A stretch of DNA of 64,000 nt from Lactonifactor longoviformis DSM 17459 (GCF_900129135.1 NZ_FQVI01000004.1:124001-188000), one strand, 5' to 3'. Shown: positions 24,711 to 34,742, numbered from the stretch's first letter. Numbers and translations: made by a program. The notes: generated by a model from the sequence alone, not told the origin.

Positions 24711-25175
24711 ATGGATGAAATAACCCGATTCCTGGAAGAGTTCTATGCCTCCCTGCCGCCTCAAAAGGCTGACGCCGCTGTCAGACAGAGGCTTCTTAAC
24801 CGGTTGGAAGCAGAATATATGTCTTACCTTTCCCAGGGCAGACCAAAGAAAGATGCCGTTTCTCTCACCCTGATGCATTTTGGATTTCAGGATGCTTTGG
24901 ACGCAGAGCTGCGAAAAGAGAAGCTTCTTGACACTTATAAACGCTTCCGCACAAAATACCCCCTTCTTATTCGGGGAGGATTCCTGGGCATTCTGATTGT
25001 CCCGGCTGTGTTTCTGATTCTTATGTTCAGCCTGGAATCAAAGCTCATCTTCCTTACGGCATGGATTGTGTCCATCATCCTTCTGGCCGCCTATCTGATC
25101 TGTGTGGAATACATTGACTATCGCTATAAAAAATTGCTGGAATCAGAAAAACTAATAGAGGGAGAGCAGAAATGA
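24711..25175 (+). CDS. HAAS-like small membrane protein, putative signalling partner of YhgE
   Basis: 154 residues. The N-terminal about 80 residues are helical and soluble, resembling the HAAS/DUF1700-type segment (FLEEFYASLP, NRLEAEYMSYLSQGRPKKDAV). Two membrane helices follow (about 90-112 and 115-137) and a charged cytoplasmic tail. The stop overlaps the YhgE start (ATGA), so the two are made together. HAAS proteins usually accompany PadR regulators and transporters; no PadR gene is seen here. No exact function assigned. Confidence 0.7.
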   Translation: MDEITRFLEEFYASLPPQKADAAVRQRLLNRLEAEYMSYLSQGRPKKDAVSLTLMHFGFQDALDAELRKEKLLDTYKRFRTKYPLLIRGGFLGILIVPAVFLILMFSLESKLIFLTAWIVSIILLAAYLICVEYIDYRYKKLLESEKLIEGEQK

Positions 25176-27331
25176 AAAATATATTCAGAATCTATCGGCG
25201 AGACGTAAAACGCCTCACCAAAAATGTTATGGCGCTCATTGTAGCCATCGGCATAAGTATTATACCTGCACTGTATGCCTGGTTTAATATTGCGGCTAAC
25301 TGGAACCCCTACGGCAATACAGCAGGTATTAAGGTAGCCGTATCCAACGAAGACGAGGGCTTCCGCCTGGAGGCTGTCTCCCTGAACATTGGAGAGCAAA
25401 TCATATCTAATCTAAAGGCCAATGATCAGATCGGATGGCAGTTTACAGACACAAAAGCAGCCCTTTCAGGGGTCAAATCCGGCAAATACTACGCAGCAGT
25501 GGTCATTCCCTCTGACTTCAGCAAAAAGATGTCCAGTATACTTTCTTCAGATATTGAACGTCCTCAGATACAATACTACATAAATGAAAAGAAAAATGCC
25601 ATTGCACCCAAGATTACAGACAAGGGCGTAGGTGTAATCCAACAGCAGGTTAACGCCACCTTCATCAGTGAAGCCACTGAGGCTATTGCCGGAGTTTTGA
25701 ATATGACTACCACTGATCTGGAGGATAAGCAGGTCACGATTCTTGACCGCTTTATCTCCTCTCTCAATACCATTGATACGGACCTTGCACAGTACGAAGA
25801 GACCATAGACGCCTTTATTTCTGCCGTAGACGAGGTCAACGGTCTTGTACAGACCACCAAACTGGCTTTACCGGATGTTGATACCGCCCTGGCCAACGGC
25901 AATACCGCCCTGGCTGACGCCCAGTCCATTATGGATGCCTCCCAGACCTCTCTCAGCGATATTACCCAGGTGCTCGGGAATGTCCTGGATTCCAGCCAGG
26001 GACTCTATGACTCCGTATCCTCCACTGCAACAGATGCCTTCTCAGGTATAAAAAATAGTGTGGATGACGCTGCAGGGAAGCTGGAACAGACCACTTCCCT
26101 GTCCCAGTCCATTATTGATATGAACAATAAGAATATTGCCCTGCTGGAGAAGCTGAATGCCACCCTGGGATTGTCCACCATTGAGGATCTGATCCTTCAG
26201 CTGCAGCAGTCCAACGAGCATCAGCAGGGGATCATTGACAAAATCACCGATACCTCAGAATCCATCTTGTCTGCCTCCAATCAGGCGGCCGAAACCAGAG
26301 GAGACATCCAGGCTCTGATAAAAAGCAGCACAGAAGATCTGGCCTCTATCCGGGCTTCCTACCGCACTGCCGTACAGCCCTCCCTGGACAGTCTTCTGGA
26401 CAAAATCTCCAGGGCCTCTGCGGATCTCTCAGGTATGCTGAAAAGTGCGGACGGCAGTCTCTCCAATATTGATGGAATCCTGGACGGCGTTGGAAACTCA
26501 CTGGCCTCCGGAAAGGATTCCCTGTCCAGTACGAAAGATATTATTGAAACCACGAGAGGGAAGATTCGTAAACTGGTAGACGGCGTAAACTCTGTGGGAG
26601 AGGATGAACGGATCTCTAAACTCCTGGAGATTATACGCAATGATCCCACAATCATGGGTGACTTTATGTCCTCCCCGGTACAGCTGGACACTACTTCCCT
26701 CTATTCCATTGAAAATTACGGTTCTGCCATGGCACCGTTCTATTCCACTCTTGCCATCTGGGTGGGGGGCATTGTCCTGGTAGCTATTATGAAGGTAAGA
26801 GTTGACGAAGACGAAAAGCTCAGGAATCTAAAGCCCTCTCAGTGTTATCTGGGACGTTACCTGCTGTTTCTCACCTTCGGTCTGATACAGTCATCCATCA
26901 TCTGTCTTGGGGACTTATTCTTCCTGGAGATACAGTGTAAGAATCCGGTACTTTTTGTTCTGGCCGGAATGGTCTGCAGCCTGGTATTTACGAATATTAT
27001 CTACACATTGACGGTTTCCTTCGGAGATATCGGCAAAGCGCTCTGCGTCATTCTCCTGGTAATTCAGATCGCCGGGGCCGGAGGGACCTTCCCCATTGAG
27101 GTCACCCCTCAGTTTTTTCAGAACGTATATCCCTTTCTGCCGTTTACTTACGGGATAAACGCCATGCGGGAGACGGTAGCGGGAATCTACCATATGAGCT
27201 ACTGGACGGATATTCTCCATCTGCTGCTCTTTGTTCCCTTTGCCCTGCTTCTAGGTCTTGTTCTGAGGAAACCGCTCATCCGTCTGAATGAATTTTTTGA
27301 GAGACGGCTGGAAGACACTCATTTAATGTAG
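25172..27331 (+). CDS. YhgE/Pip family membrane protein
   Basis: 719-residue membrane protein. The N-terminal TM (about 20-40, IGISIIPALYAWFNIAANW) opens the characteristic YhgE/Pip N-domain. A long extracytoplasmic region (about 60-515) follows, rich in Asp/Ser/Leu and with predicted coiled coil (DSLLDKISRASADLSGML and repeats). The C-terminus has five or six TM segments of the ABC-2-like permease fold (about 520-700). Relatives include phage-infection protein Pip and the type VII secretion component EsaA, but no ESX genes are nearby. Coupled to the preceding HAAS-like gene. Role not predictable beyond a surface or secretion-related membrane complex. Confidence 0.9.
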   Translation: MKNIFRIYRRDVKRLTKNVMALIVAIGISIIPALYAWFNIAANWNPYGNTAGIKVAVSNEDEGFRLEAVSLNIGEQIISNLKANDQIGWQFTDTKAALSGVKSGKYYAAVVIPSDFSKKMSSILSSDIERPQIQYYINEKKNAIAPKITDKGVGVIQQQVNATFISEATEAIAGVLNMTTTDLEDKQVTILDRFISSLNTIDTDLAQYEETIDAFISAVDEVNGLVQTTKLALPDVDTALANGNTALADAQSIMDASQTSLSDITQVLGNVLDSSQGLYDSVSSTATDAFSGIKNSVDDAAGKLEQTTSLSQSIIDMNNKNIALLEKLNATLGLSTIEDLILQLQQSNEHQQGIIDKITDTSESILSASNQAAETRGDIQALIKSSTEDLASIRASYRTAVQPSLDSLLDKISRASADLSGMLKSADGSLSNIDGILDGVGNSLASGKDSLSSTKDIIETTRGKIRKLVDGVNSVGEDERISKLLEIIRNDPTIMGDFMSSPVQLDTTSLYSIENYGSAMAPFYSTLAIWVGGIVLVAIMKVRVDEDEKLRNLKPSQCYLGRYLLFLTFGLIQSSIICLGDLFFLEIQCKNPVLFVLAGMVCSLVFTNIIYTLTVSFGDIGKALCVILLVIQIAGAGGTFPIEVTPQFFQNVYPFLPFTYGINAMRETVAGIYHMSYWTDILHLLLFVPFALLLGLVLRKPLIRLNEFFERRLEDTHLM

Positions 27332-27356
27332 TCCCCTAACGGAAAGGAGCATCCTT

Positions 27357-29498
27357 ATGAAAGATATCCCCTTACTGCTGCCGCTGATTCCCGACGATCC
27401 TCTGATGCCCCTGGACACGGTCCAGGGATTCCGGGTTCGTCCCGGCTTTTTTGAGATTAACGGAGCCACCTCTCTCCCAGGAGCTGTGAATTTTACGGTC
27501 CATTCCCACGCTGCTTCTTCCTGCGAACTCCTGCTTTACAAACGGGAGGCATCAGAACCCTATGCCGTACTAAGGTTTCCGGAGAATTACAGGATAGGCA
27601 ACGTATATTCCATGCTGGTCTTCGGTCTGGATATCGGAGAATTCGAGTACGCCTACCGGCTGGACGGACCCCGGGACCCGAAAAAAGGGTTATTGTTTGA
27701 CAAAACGAAGCCCCTTCTGGATCCTTATGCAAAAGCCGTCACCGGGCAGAGCGTGTGGGGCAGCAAACCCCTCCCCGGGTCATCCTACCACGCAAGAGTG
27801 GTCAAAAATAATTTTGACTGGGGAAACGCCCGCCAGCCCCTTCTTCCCATGCAGGATCTGGTGATTTATGAGCTCCATGTCAGAGGCTTTACCAAACATT
27901 CCAGCTCTCAGGTCCGCCACCCCGGAACCTTTGCCGGACTCATGGAAAAAATTCCTTATCTGAAGCAGCTGGGCATTACCGCGGTGGAACTGATGCCCAT
28001 ATTTGAATTTGACGAGACCATGGGAAAAAGAGAGGTGAACGGAAAGACTCTCCTGGATTACTGGGGATATAATTCGGTCAGCTTCTTCGCCCCCAACACC
28101 AGCTATTCCTCCCAGAAGGAATATAATTATGAAGGACATGAGTTGAAATCTCTGATAAAAGCCCTCCACAGAAACGGCATCGAAGTAATCCTGGATGTGG
28201 TATTCAACCACACAGCGGAGGGGAATGAAGATGGTCCCTTCTTCTCTTTTAAGGGCTTTGACAACAATATTTACTATATGCTTACCCCTGACGGACACTA
28301 TTACAACTTCAGCGGCTGCGGCAATACCTTAAACTGTAATCATCCCATTGTCCAGCAGATGATTCTGGAATGCCTCCGCTATTGGGTGACTGTCTATAGA
28401 GTGGACGGCTTCCGCTTCGACCTGGCAAGCATTTTGGGGCGTAATGAAGACGGAAGTCCTATGAATAAGCCGCCACTTCTCCAGACACTGGCCTTTGACC
28501 CCATCCTCGGCAATGTAAAGCTTATTGCAGAGGCATGGGATGCAGGAGGGCTTTATCAGGTAGGCAACTTCCCGTCCTGGAAGCGGTGGGCTGAATGGAA
28601 CGGCAAATACCGGGACGATCTCCGCAGCTTTTTAAAAGGAGATTACTGGATGGCCCCGGAGGCAGCCAAGAGAATCACAGGCTCCCCGGACTTATATACC
28701 GGACAGTACCGGGGATACAATTCCTCCATTAATTTTATCACCTGTCATGACGGCTTTACTCTGTGCGACCTCTATTCCTATAACCAAAAGCATAACGAGG
28801 CAAACGGATGGGCTAACACGGACGGAACAGATGACAACCGCAGCTGGAACTGCGGTTGTGAAGGCCCGACCTCAGATCCCGCCGTCTGTGCCCTTCGAAA
28901 GCGGCTCATTAAAAATGCCTGCGCCGTCTTAATGTGCAGCCGGGGAACGCCTATGTTTCTTGCCGGTGATGAATTCGGCAATTCCTCCATGGGCAACAAC
29001 AATCCCTATTGCCAGGACAATGAAATATCCTGGATCAATTGGAAGGATCTGGATGCTAACCGGGAGCTTTTTAACTTTTTCCGGTTTATGATCCGTTTCC
29101 GAAAAAAACACGTTTCCATCCGCGGGGGAAGAGGCCCCTGCTCCTTTGGTTTCCCCTTTATCAGCCTGCACACAGCAGTGCCCTTTGATTCAGGAATTAC
29201 TCCTGACACGAAGGCAATGGGCGTTATGTATGCCAGCCAGGGCGAGCGTCCGGATACTGATGATATTGTCTACCTGGGAGTCAATGTGTACTGGGAGGAT
29301 ATTACGATTCAGCTGCCGAAGCTGCCCCCTCCCTACGGATGGTATCTGGCGGCAAATACGGCAGCTGATACAGAAGATTCCTGTGTGGCCTGGAATCCCA
29401 AAGAAATGGTTTATATAGCGAATACATTCGTACTGGGCCTTCGTTCGGCAGCGGTATTTACAGCCTGCAAAAGACAGGAACTCTTACCAGACCAGTAA
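27357..29498 (+). CDS. glgX: Glycogen debranching enzyme, GlgX/isoamylase-type GH13
   Basis: Glycoside hydrolase of 713 residues that cleaves alpha-1,6 branches of glycogen or starch, cytosolic (no signal peptide). An N-terminal CBM48-like beta domain (about 20-140) precedes the (beta/alpha)8 catalytic domain. All four GH13 regions are intact: DVVFNHT; GFRFD with nucleophile Asp355; IAEAWD with acid/base Glu392; CHDGF with Asp465. The C-terminal beta domain is present. It follows the YhgE gene by 25 bp and overlaps the end of convergent fabH by 15 bp. A catalytically dead paralogue lies at 31114-32991. Confidence 0.92.
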   Translation: MKDIPLLLPLIPDDPLMPLDTVQGFRVRPGFFEINGATSLPGAVNFTVHSHAASSCELLLYKREASEPYAVLRFPENYRIGNVYSMLVFGLDIGEFEYAYRLDGPRDPKKGLLFDKTKPLLDPYAKAVTGQSVWGSKPLPGSSYHARVVKNNFDWGNARQPLLPMQDLVIYELHVRGFTKHSSSQVRHPGTFAGLMEKIPYLKQLGITAVELMPIFEFDETMGKREVNGKTLLDYWGYNSVSFFAPNTSYSSQKEYNYEGHELKSLIKALHRNGIEVILDVVFNHTAEGNEDGPFFSFKGFDNNIYYMLTPDGHYYNFSGCGNTLNCNHPIVQQMILECLRYWVTVYRVDGFRFDLASILGRNEDGSPMNKPPLLQTLAFDPILGNVKLIAEAWDAGGLYQVGNFPSWKRWAEWNGKYRDDLRSFLKGDYWMAPEAAKRITGSPDLYTGQYRGYNSSINFITCHDGFTLCDLYSYNQKHNEANGWANTDGTDDNRSWNCGCEGPTSDPAVCALRKRLIKNACAVLMCSRGTPMFLAGDEFGNSSMGNNNPYCQDNEISWINWKDLDANRELFNFFRFMIRFRKKHVSIRGGRGPCSFGFPFISLHTAVPFDSGITPDTKAMGVMYASQGERPDTDDIVYLGVNVYWEDITIQLPKLPPPYGWYLAANTAADTEDSCVAWNPKEMVYIANTFVLGLRSAAVFTACKRQELLPDQ

Positions 29499-30446
29499 AT
29501 CAGCGCCCCAGGTAAGTCCGGCTCCGAATCCGGAGAGTATAATCTTATCCCCCCGCTCAAGCATTCCCCTCTGATTCATTTCATCCAGAAGGAGGGGGAT
29601 GCTGGCCGCTGATGTATTGCCGGTGGACTGCAGGTTCATGGGGAACTTGTCTTCTCCTGCCCCTAGACGTTTTGCCACGGATTGAATGATACGGCTGTTT
29701 GCCTGATGAAGCACAAAATATTTGACCTCTTCTATACCGGTACCTGACTGCTCCAGAACCTGACGGATGCACTCAGGTACTTTTTTTACAGCAAACTTGA
29801 ATACCTCCTGGCCCTCCATCGTAATATAGTCCTGAGGCAGTTCCTCGGGCACCAGCATATTGCGGACCGTACGGTTCCGGCAGGTAAGAACCTGGGATTT
29901 TCCCCCGTCTGCATGCTGTACCACAGACAAAAGGCCTGTACTGTCCTTCTCCACTACAGCTGCGCCGGCACCGTCTCCAAAAAGCACACAGGTGCCTCTG
30001 TCTTCCCAGTCAATCAGCTTGGAGATCGTTTCTGTACCGATGATAAGGGCATTTTGGTACATTCCGCTCTCCAGATATGCATGTGCTGTATTCAGTGCAA
30101 AAAGGAAACCAGAACAGGCAGCGCTGAGATCAAAGGCAGCCGCCTCAGGGATTCCCAGCTCTTTCATGACACAGCAGGCCGTGCTGGGGAAAAAATAGTC
30201 CGGCGAACAGGTTGCGGCAATTACAAGCTGTATCTCCTCCGGATGTTTGTGACTGCTTTTCAGCGCATTCCGGGCTGCCTCAGCCGCCAGACTGACGGTT
30301 GTTTCGTCTTTGGCGATCCTTCTGGCACGTATGCCGGTGCGGGAAGAGATCCATTCATCACTAGTCTCCACCACTTTAGCAAGGTCATCATTTGTCACTA
30401 TTGTCTTCGGAAGCGCACTTCCGGTTCCTATTATCCTTGTAGCCAT
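29484..30446 (-). CDS. fabH: Beta-ketoacyl-ACP synthase III (FabH)
   Basis: Initiates fatty-acid synthesis by condensing an acyl-CoA primer with malonyl-ACP; about 320 residues. Catalytic Cys in DLSAACSGF (residue 111 from this start), His in VLHQAN and Asn in STGNTSAAS are all present, with the C-terminal GFGAGLTWG loop. I prefer the ATG at 30446, with AGGTGG upstream, to the GTG at 30458. It stands alone rather than in a fab operon, but its promoter carries a FabT-like operator shared with fabV at 48.7 kb. Its 3' end overlaps the glgX stop. Confidence 0.93.
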   Translation of the reverse strand: MATRIIGTGSALPKTIVTNDDLAKVVETSDEWISSRTGIRARRIAKDETTVSLAAEAARNALKSSHKHPEEIQLVIAATCSPDYFFPSTACCVMKELGIPEAAAFDLSAACSGFLFALNTAHAYLESGMYQNALIIGTETISKLIDWEDRGTCVLFGDGAGAAVVEKDSTGLLSVVQHADGGKSQVLTCRNRTVRNMLVPEELPQDYITMEGQEVFKFAVKKVPECIRQVLEQSGTGIEEVKYFVLHQANSRIIQSVAKRLGAGEDKFPMNLQSTGNTSAASIPLLLDEMNQRGMLERGDKIILSGFGAGLTWGADLLVW

Positions 30447-30488
30447 TCTATTATCCACCTATACTTTTATATTATCTCGCTCATTTAT

Positions 30489-30529
30489 TTTGACTATCAA
30501 AGTATATGATGATTTCAGGCATTTGTCAA
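30489..30529 (-). promoter_or_regulatory. fabH promoter with FabT-like operator
   Basis: Minus-strand TTGACA (30529-30524), 17-bp spacer, TATACT (30506-30501). Directly downstream is the palindrome TTTGA-CTA-TCAAA (30489-30501), matching the known FabT operator form (TTTGAnnnTCAAA). Occupation would block the start site. The promoter overlaps the last bases of the DUF5662 gene. Confidence 0.75.
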
Positions 30530-31098
30530 TATGTCTCTGTTTTAAAAGCCTTCTGAGGATGCTTTTCCTCTTTCAGATATACATGCTTGATATAATGAAG
30601 GGTTTTCTCTTCTCCCTCTCTGGCCAGCATGCGCAGAAGCCTCTCCAGATCCTGGTTGGTTTTCTCGTGGACAAACCACAATTTTTCTTTCCCGGCCAGA
30701 AAATACTGCAGGGGTGCCTGATCGGTGTAGGTTTCCGGAGAATAGGTTCTGGATGCGCTGATCCGATCCATAACCATCTCAGCAATATATTTTCTGGGCA
30801 TGGGCACCCCTGCAATCACGGTCCTGCAGTTTATGCCATAGTCCACCCAGTGCTCAAAGTGATGCTTATTTCTCCCATAGTGGTGCATCCAGGAGGTTGA
30901 CATTCCAGTAGCCTCCCGCTCCGCATTATTAGGACTGCGGTTTCCCTGGTAATACCTGCAGCCCACCTTAAACTCCGTCCATGAATATTTAGACAAATCG
31001 TGCAGCAGCCCTTGTTTATAGAGGCCAATGCGGAAGCAGTACCTCATTACCATCATTTTATGTTTTGTAATTGTCTTAAAATGTGCCCATGCATGCAT
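30526..31098 (-). CDS. DUF5662 family protein
   Basis: Cytosolic protein of 190 residues belonging to DUF5662, common in Firmicutes. Conserved features: an N-terminal HxxT/His-rich start (MHAWAHFKTITKHK), LLHDLSKYSWTEF and WMHHYGRNKHHFEHWVDY. The spaced His and Asp residues (HD..., HH, H) suggest an HD-like metal site, though no activity is established. It follows the GH13 paralogue by 15 bp and is probably co-transcribed with it. The stop lies inside the fabH promoter. Confidence 0.85.
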   Translation of the reverse strand: MHAWAHFKTITKHKMMVMRYCFRIGLYKQGLLHDLSKYSWTEFKVGCRYYQGNRSPNNAEREATGMSTSWMHHYGRNKHHFEHWVDYGINCRTVIAGVPMPRKYIAEMVMDRISASRTYSPETYTDQAPLQYFLAGKEKLWFVHEKTNQDLERLLRMLAREGEEKTLHYIKHVYLKEEKHPQKAFKTETY

Positions 31099-31113
31099 AC
31101 GCTCTTACATCTC

Positions 31114-32991
31114 CTACTTTCCCACCAGTACAATAATTGTTCTTGGGGATACTTTAATCCCTTTTTGATCTTTCACGGGAGGTTCTTCCGTTTCCTCATA
31201 GAAGCCGGCATTTTCATTTTTCCCTGTATTGATGGCAACCCGCCATTTTCCATTCCCCGGCAGATGGGGCAGGGCAAATTCATGCTCCAGCCAATGCATA
31301 TTATATGCAATATAGATCCATGCGTCAGGAACCCCCGCCGAATCTTCGGCATAGTTACCGTTGTACATGACTCCCACATGACGGAAATTATTATCCAGCT
31401 CAGCAAACCAGGCCCTCTGGCTGTGATAGGAAACATCCGGACTCCCATACGATTTGTAATCCATGCACCGAAGTTCCCCTGGCAGATGAAGCACAGGATG
31501 TGACGCCCGGAACGCAATACTTTTTTTTACGAATTCCAGGAGTTCCCGATTCCGGCGCAGACCGCTCCAGTCTACCCATCCCACTTCATTGTCCTGACAA
31601 TAGGCATTGTTGTTGCCATTCTGGGAATTGCCAATCTCATCTCCCTGGTAAATCAGAGGAATGCCCTGGCTCAGAAGCAGAAACAGAAAGCTGTTTTTAA
31701 TCTGCCGTTTTCTGAGGGCTTTGATACTCTGCTTTCTGGTGGGACCTTCGATGCCGCAGTTCCAGCTGTAATTATAATTCATGCCGTCTCTGTTTTTCTC
31801 ACCGTTCTCCTCATTGTGTTTTATATCATATGCTACTGCGTCTGCCATTGTAAACCCATCTTGTATACTCATGTAATTCACAACGCCATGGGTATCCGGG
31901 TTTCTTCTGGTGCAATAGGTAAAATCCACCAGCATATCCTCGTCTCCCTTCAGGAAACGTCTAAACACCTGACGGCTCCACTCATTGTATTCCGCCAGGT
32001 GTCGGAAATGAGGAGTTTTGTTTCTATATAATTTCTGGGCATCCACCCCGGCAAAAAAGAGTTTGGTATCTGCCAGCAGCGGATCCTCAGTAACATACTC
32101 CTGCGCCCTGGTGTCCCCCACCAGATGGAATCCGTCAATATGATATACCGTTTTCCAGTACCTCAGAATATCCAGCACCTCAAGGGGAGATATTTCCGCA
32201 GTAAAATAAAACTCCATCATGCACTCTATGCCAGCCTGGTGAAAGTCTCTTACCATCTCCATAAATTCTCTGGCCGGACTTCCGGTTGCACAGTAGGACG
32301 CTTTGGGTGCAAAGTAAAATGCCTGATCCGTATATCCCCAGTAGTTAACCTTCGCGGCATCCTTCTGTTCATAAGCATATGCGGCAGGAATCCCGTCCTT
32401 CACCATGATTTCATCAAACTCATAGCATGGCATGAGTTCTACTGAGGTAATCCCCAGTTCCTTCAGATAGGGTATCTTTTTTGCCACCCCCCGAAAGGTC
32501 CCTTTTTGTCTTACCTTTGAGTTTTTATGGCTGGTATATCCTCTCACATGTAATTTGTACAAAACCATCTCTGACAGAGATATGGCGGGCCGCTCCTCCT
32601 TTTCCCACAAGAATTTTCCCTCCAGCACACCGCACCGGAGACTGTGCGGATTCTTGTGATCCACAGCAGTACCGAAGCGTTCTCTGCCTGTCAGCAGTGC
32701 AGCCCTGGGGTCCTGACGGATCTCACCGTCTATTTTATAATTGTACTCCATCTCTCTGGGACGGAATTGCTCTATAAAGACAGCAGCTACCTCCCCGGTT
32801 CTCTCTTCGGGAGGCAGGGGGATCTCTTGTATAAGCCTTCCGCTGTTCTTCTCGTACAGCAAAAGACTTGCCTCCTTTTCATCCGGGATGACACTTGCAA
32901 AATTATAGCCATTTTTTGCTCTGTACACTCCTAATATTCTGGGATTGCCTGGTAATACTCTGATTTCAGCCTCGTTTTCTCTTCTCTTCAA
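31114..32991 (-). CDS. GH13 isoamylase-like protein that has lost its catalytic residues
   Basis: Protein of 625 residues with the same layout as GlgX at 27357-29498 (CBM48-like N-domain, shortened barrel, C-terminal beta domain) and long stretches of evident homology (YLKELGITSVELMPCYEFDE; YQGDEIGNSQNGNNNAYCQDNE). The catalytic positions are gone. Region I is EFYFTAE instead of DVVFNHT; region II is GFHLV, with Val291 at the nucleophile; region III is FFAGVD, with Ala314 at the acid/base; region IV keeps Asp378 but has Gln for His. The frame is intact, so it is a maintained pseudoenzyme, perhaps a glycogen-binding or regulatory subunit. TTG start with GAGGGAAAAGG upstream. Confidence 0.88.
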   Translation of the reverse strand: MKRRENEAEIRVLPGNPRILGVYRAKNGYNFASVIPDEKEASLLLYEKNSGRLIQEIPLPPEERTGEVAAVFIEQFRPREMEYNYKIDGEIRQDPRAALLTGRERFGTAVDHKNPHSLRCGVLEGKFLWEKEERPAISLSEMVLYKLHVRGYTSHKNSKVRQKGTFRGVAKKIPYLKELGITSVELMPCYEFDEIMVKDGIPAAYAYEQKDAAKVNYWGYTDQAFYFAPKASYCATGSPAREFMEMVRDFHQAGIECMMEFYFTAEISPLEVLDILRYWKTVYHIDGFHLVGDTRAQEYVTEDPLLADTKLFFAGVDAQKLYRNKTPHFRHLAEYNEWSRQVFRRFLKGDEDMLVDFTYCTRRNPDTHGVVNYMSIQDGFTMADAVAYDIKHNEENGEKNRDGMNYNYSWNCGIEGPTRKQSIKALRKRQIKNSFLFLLLSQGIPLIYQGDEIGNSQNGNNNAYCQDNEVGWVDWSGLRRNRELLEFVKKSIAFRASHPVLHLPGELRCMDYKSYGSPDVSYHSQRAWFAELDNNFRHVGVMYNGNYAEDSAGVPDAWIYIAYNMHWLEHEFALPHLPGNGKWRVAINTGKNENAGFYEETEEPPVKDQKGIKVSPRTIIVLVGK

Positions 32992-33017
32992 GCCTTTTCC
33001 CTCTTTCCCTCTATACT

Positions 33018-34577
33018 TTATTCTTCAGAACACAGCTTCTCCATCTTGTCATGGACGGTTCCGGCATCTCTCTCATCTGTCATGGTAATGAGTGTATCAC
33101 TTGCAAATACTCTGGTCTTGCCTTTGGGAATGATTTCCTTCCCTCCCCTTTGAATTGCGACCAGAAGACAATTCTCAGGCAGCGGAATCTCTCTCACCAG
33201 CTGTCCGTTAATCTCTGAACCATGCATCACTACATATTCTGATAATACCTTCTGCCCCATGGTTTTTGGGGTCTGAATTCCCCTCTTCTCTAAAAGGCGC
33301 TCCAAAAGACTCTCGTATATTGGGGCGGAGCGCAGTAGAGTTGCCACGATATAGGCCACAATAGAAACTAAAGAAAGGGACAGCATCTGATCTACAGTCC
33401 CTGTCATTTCAAATATAAGAATAATTCCTGTCAGGGGCGCTCTGACAATTGCCGTAAAATATCCTGCCATAGCCAAAAGGATAAAATTATTAATGTATTC
33501 CGCCTCCAGGCCAAAAAACTCTGCCCCGGCAATTCCAAAGGCACCGCCTATAAAAGCCCCTAAAACCAGAAGCGGAAAAAAGATTCCTCCAGGAGCTCCG
33601 GATCCAAAACTTATGGCTGAAAATAAAAACTTCACAGCTAAAAGCACAAGCACAGTGCCCAGCACCATGTTCTCATGAGTAATCATTTCCACAAGCTCAT
33701 GACCGCTTCCCAGCACCTCAGGCATGGTAAACCCTAAAACGCCTGCCAGCAAAAACGGAATCAACAGTCTGGTGGACTCATTCAGAAACTTTTGCTTCTG
33801 ATAAATCTCCTGGGCTTTCAGTGTTGCATAATTATAGAAAGCCCCCAGTATTCCTAAAAGTATACCAAGAAGTATAATTGCCCAGTAATATTTCTGCGGC
33901 AGTTCACGCCCGATGTCAAACTGAAATACCGGATCAAGTCCCAAAACATGGGAAGCCATAAAATCTGCTGTCAGAGAAGCTGTCATAACTGACACTAAAA
34001 CTGACACAGAAAAGTTTTTATGAACCTCCTCCAGAGAGAACATTACACCTGCCAGCGGAGCATGGAAGGCTGCGGAAAGCCCTGCACTTGCTCCGCAGGT
34101 CAGAAGAAACTTTTCTTCTGTCTTTCCCCGGTCCAACAGCCTGGAGATTCCTTTTCCGGCCATGGCTCCCAGCTGGATAGAAGGGCCTTCCCGCCCAAGA
34201 GACAGACCGCCCAGCAGAGCCAGACACCCGCCTGCCAGCTTCGCAGCCATCACCCGCCACCAGGTCTGCTCCAGCTTACCTGTCATCTCTCCCTCCAACT
34301 GGGGAATCCCGCTCCCTGATATCAAAGGCTCCCACTTTACCAGCCGTCCCACAAGCAGAGCCAGAACAGCAAGAACCGCAAACCACAAAGCCATCCTCCA
34401 GGGCACACCCCTGGCAAAATCCAGCACCCAGTTCAGAGCTTTTCCGGCATAGCTGAGCATAATGCGGTATAACAAAGCGATCCCTCCCCCTGTAATACCC
34501 ACCAGAAGCCCTTCTCCGATTAAAATAACGTTTAACTTGTCCGCACGCTTTAATGTGTGCGCAACATCCTTCTTCAC
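33018..34577 (-). CDS. ClC-type chloride channel or H+/Cl- antiporter with TrkA-C domain
   Basis: Membrane protein of 519 residues. The ClC core (about 15-430) contains the anion-filter motifs GSGIPQ, GREGPS (gating Glu) and GGIFFPLL. A cytoplasmic TrkA-C/RCK_C domain (about 440-515, EINGQLVREIPLPENCLLVAIQRGG) follows and would bind a regulatory ligand. Homodimer. It exchanges chloride or fluoride with protons, often for acid or anion homeostasis. It is 26 bp upstream of the GH13 pseudoenzyme gene, so co-transcription is possible but functionally unexplained. Confidence 0.93.
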   Translation of the reverse strand: MKKDVAHTLKRADKLNVILIGEGLLVGITGGGIALLYRIMLSYAGKALNWVLDFARGVPWRMALWFAVLAVLALLVGRLVKWEPLISGSGIPQLEGEMTGKLEQTWWRVMAAKLAGGCLALLGGLSLGREGPSIQLGAMAGKGISRLLDRGKTEEKFLLTCGASAGLSAAFHAPLAGVMFSLEEVHKNFSVSVLVSVMTASLTADFMASHVLGLDPVFQFDIGRELPQKYYWAIILLGILLGILGAFYNYATLKAQEIYQKQKFLNESTRLLIPFLLAGVLGFTMPEVLGSGHELVEMITHENMVLGTVLVLLAVKFLFSAISFGSGAPGGIFFPLLVLGAFIGGAFGIAGAEFFGLEAEYINNFILLAMAGYFTAIVRAPLTGIILIFEMTGTVDQMLSLSLVSIVAYIVATLLRSAPIYESLLERLLEKRGIQTPKTMGQKVLSEYVVMHGSEINGQLVREIPLPENCLLVAIQRGGKEIIPKGKTRVFASDTLITMTDERDAGTVHDKMEKLCSEE

Positions 34578-34742
34578 GTATAATTCCTCCCATCTCCTCT
34601 TCTGTTATTATAGAGGGGGGAGAAAAAAAAAGCAATGCAGGATTCAATAAAAAACAGCTGCTGTATGCTGTTCTGATCAATACAACATACAACCGCTGTC
34701 TGTTATCCCGCCCCCTATTTTATTCTTTACTCACAGTCTCTC

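Noticed and set aside
31114-32991. Second functional debranching enzyme
   Set aside because: Three of the four catalytic regions have lost the essential residues, so only a pseudoenzyme call is supported.
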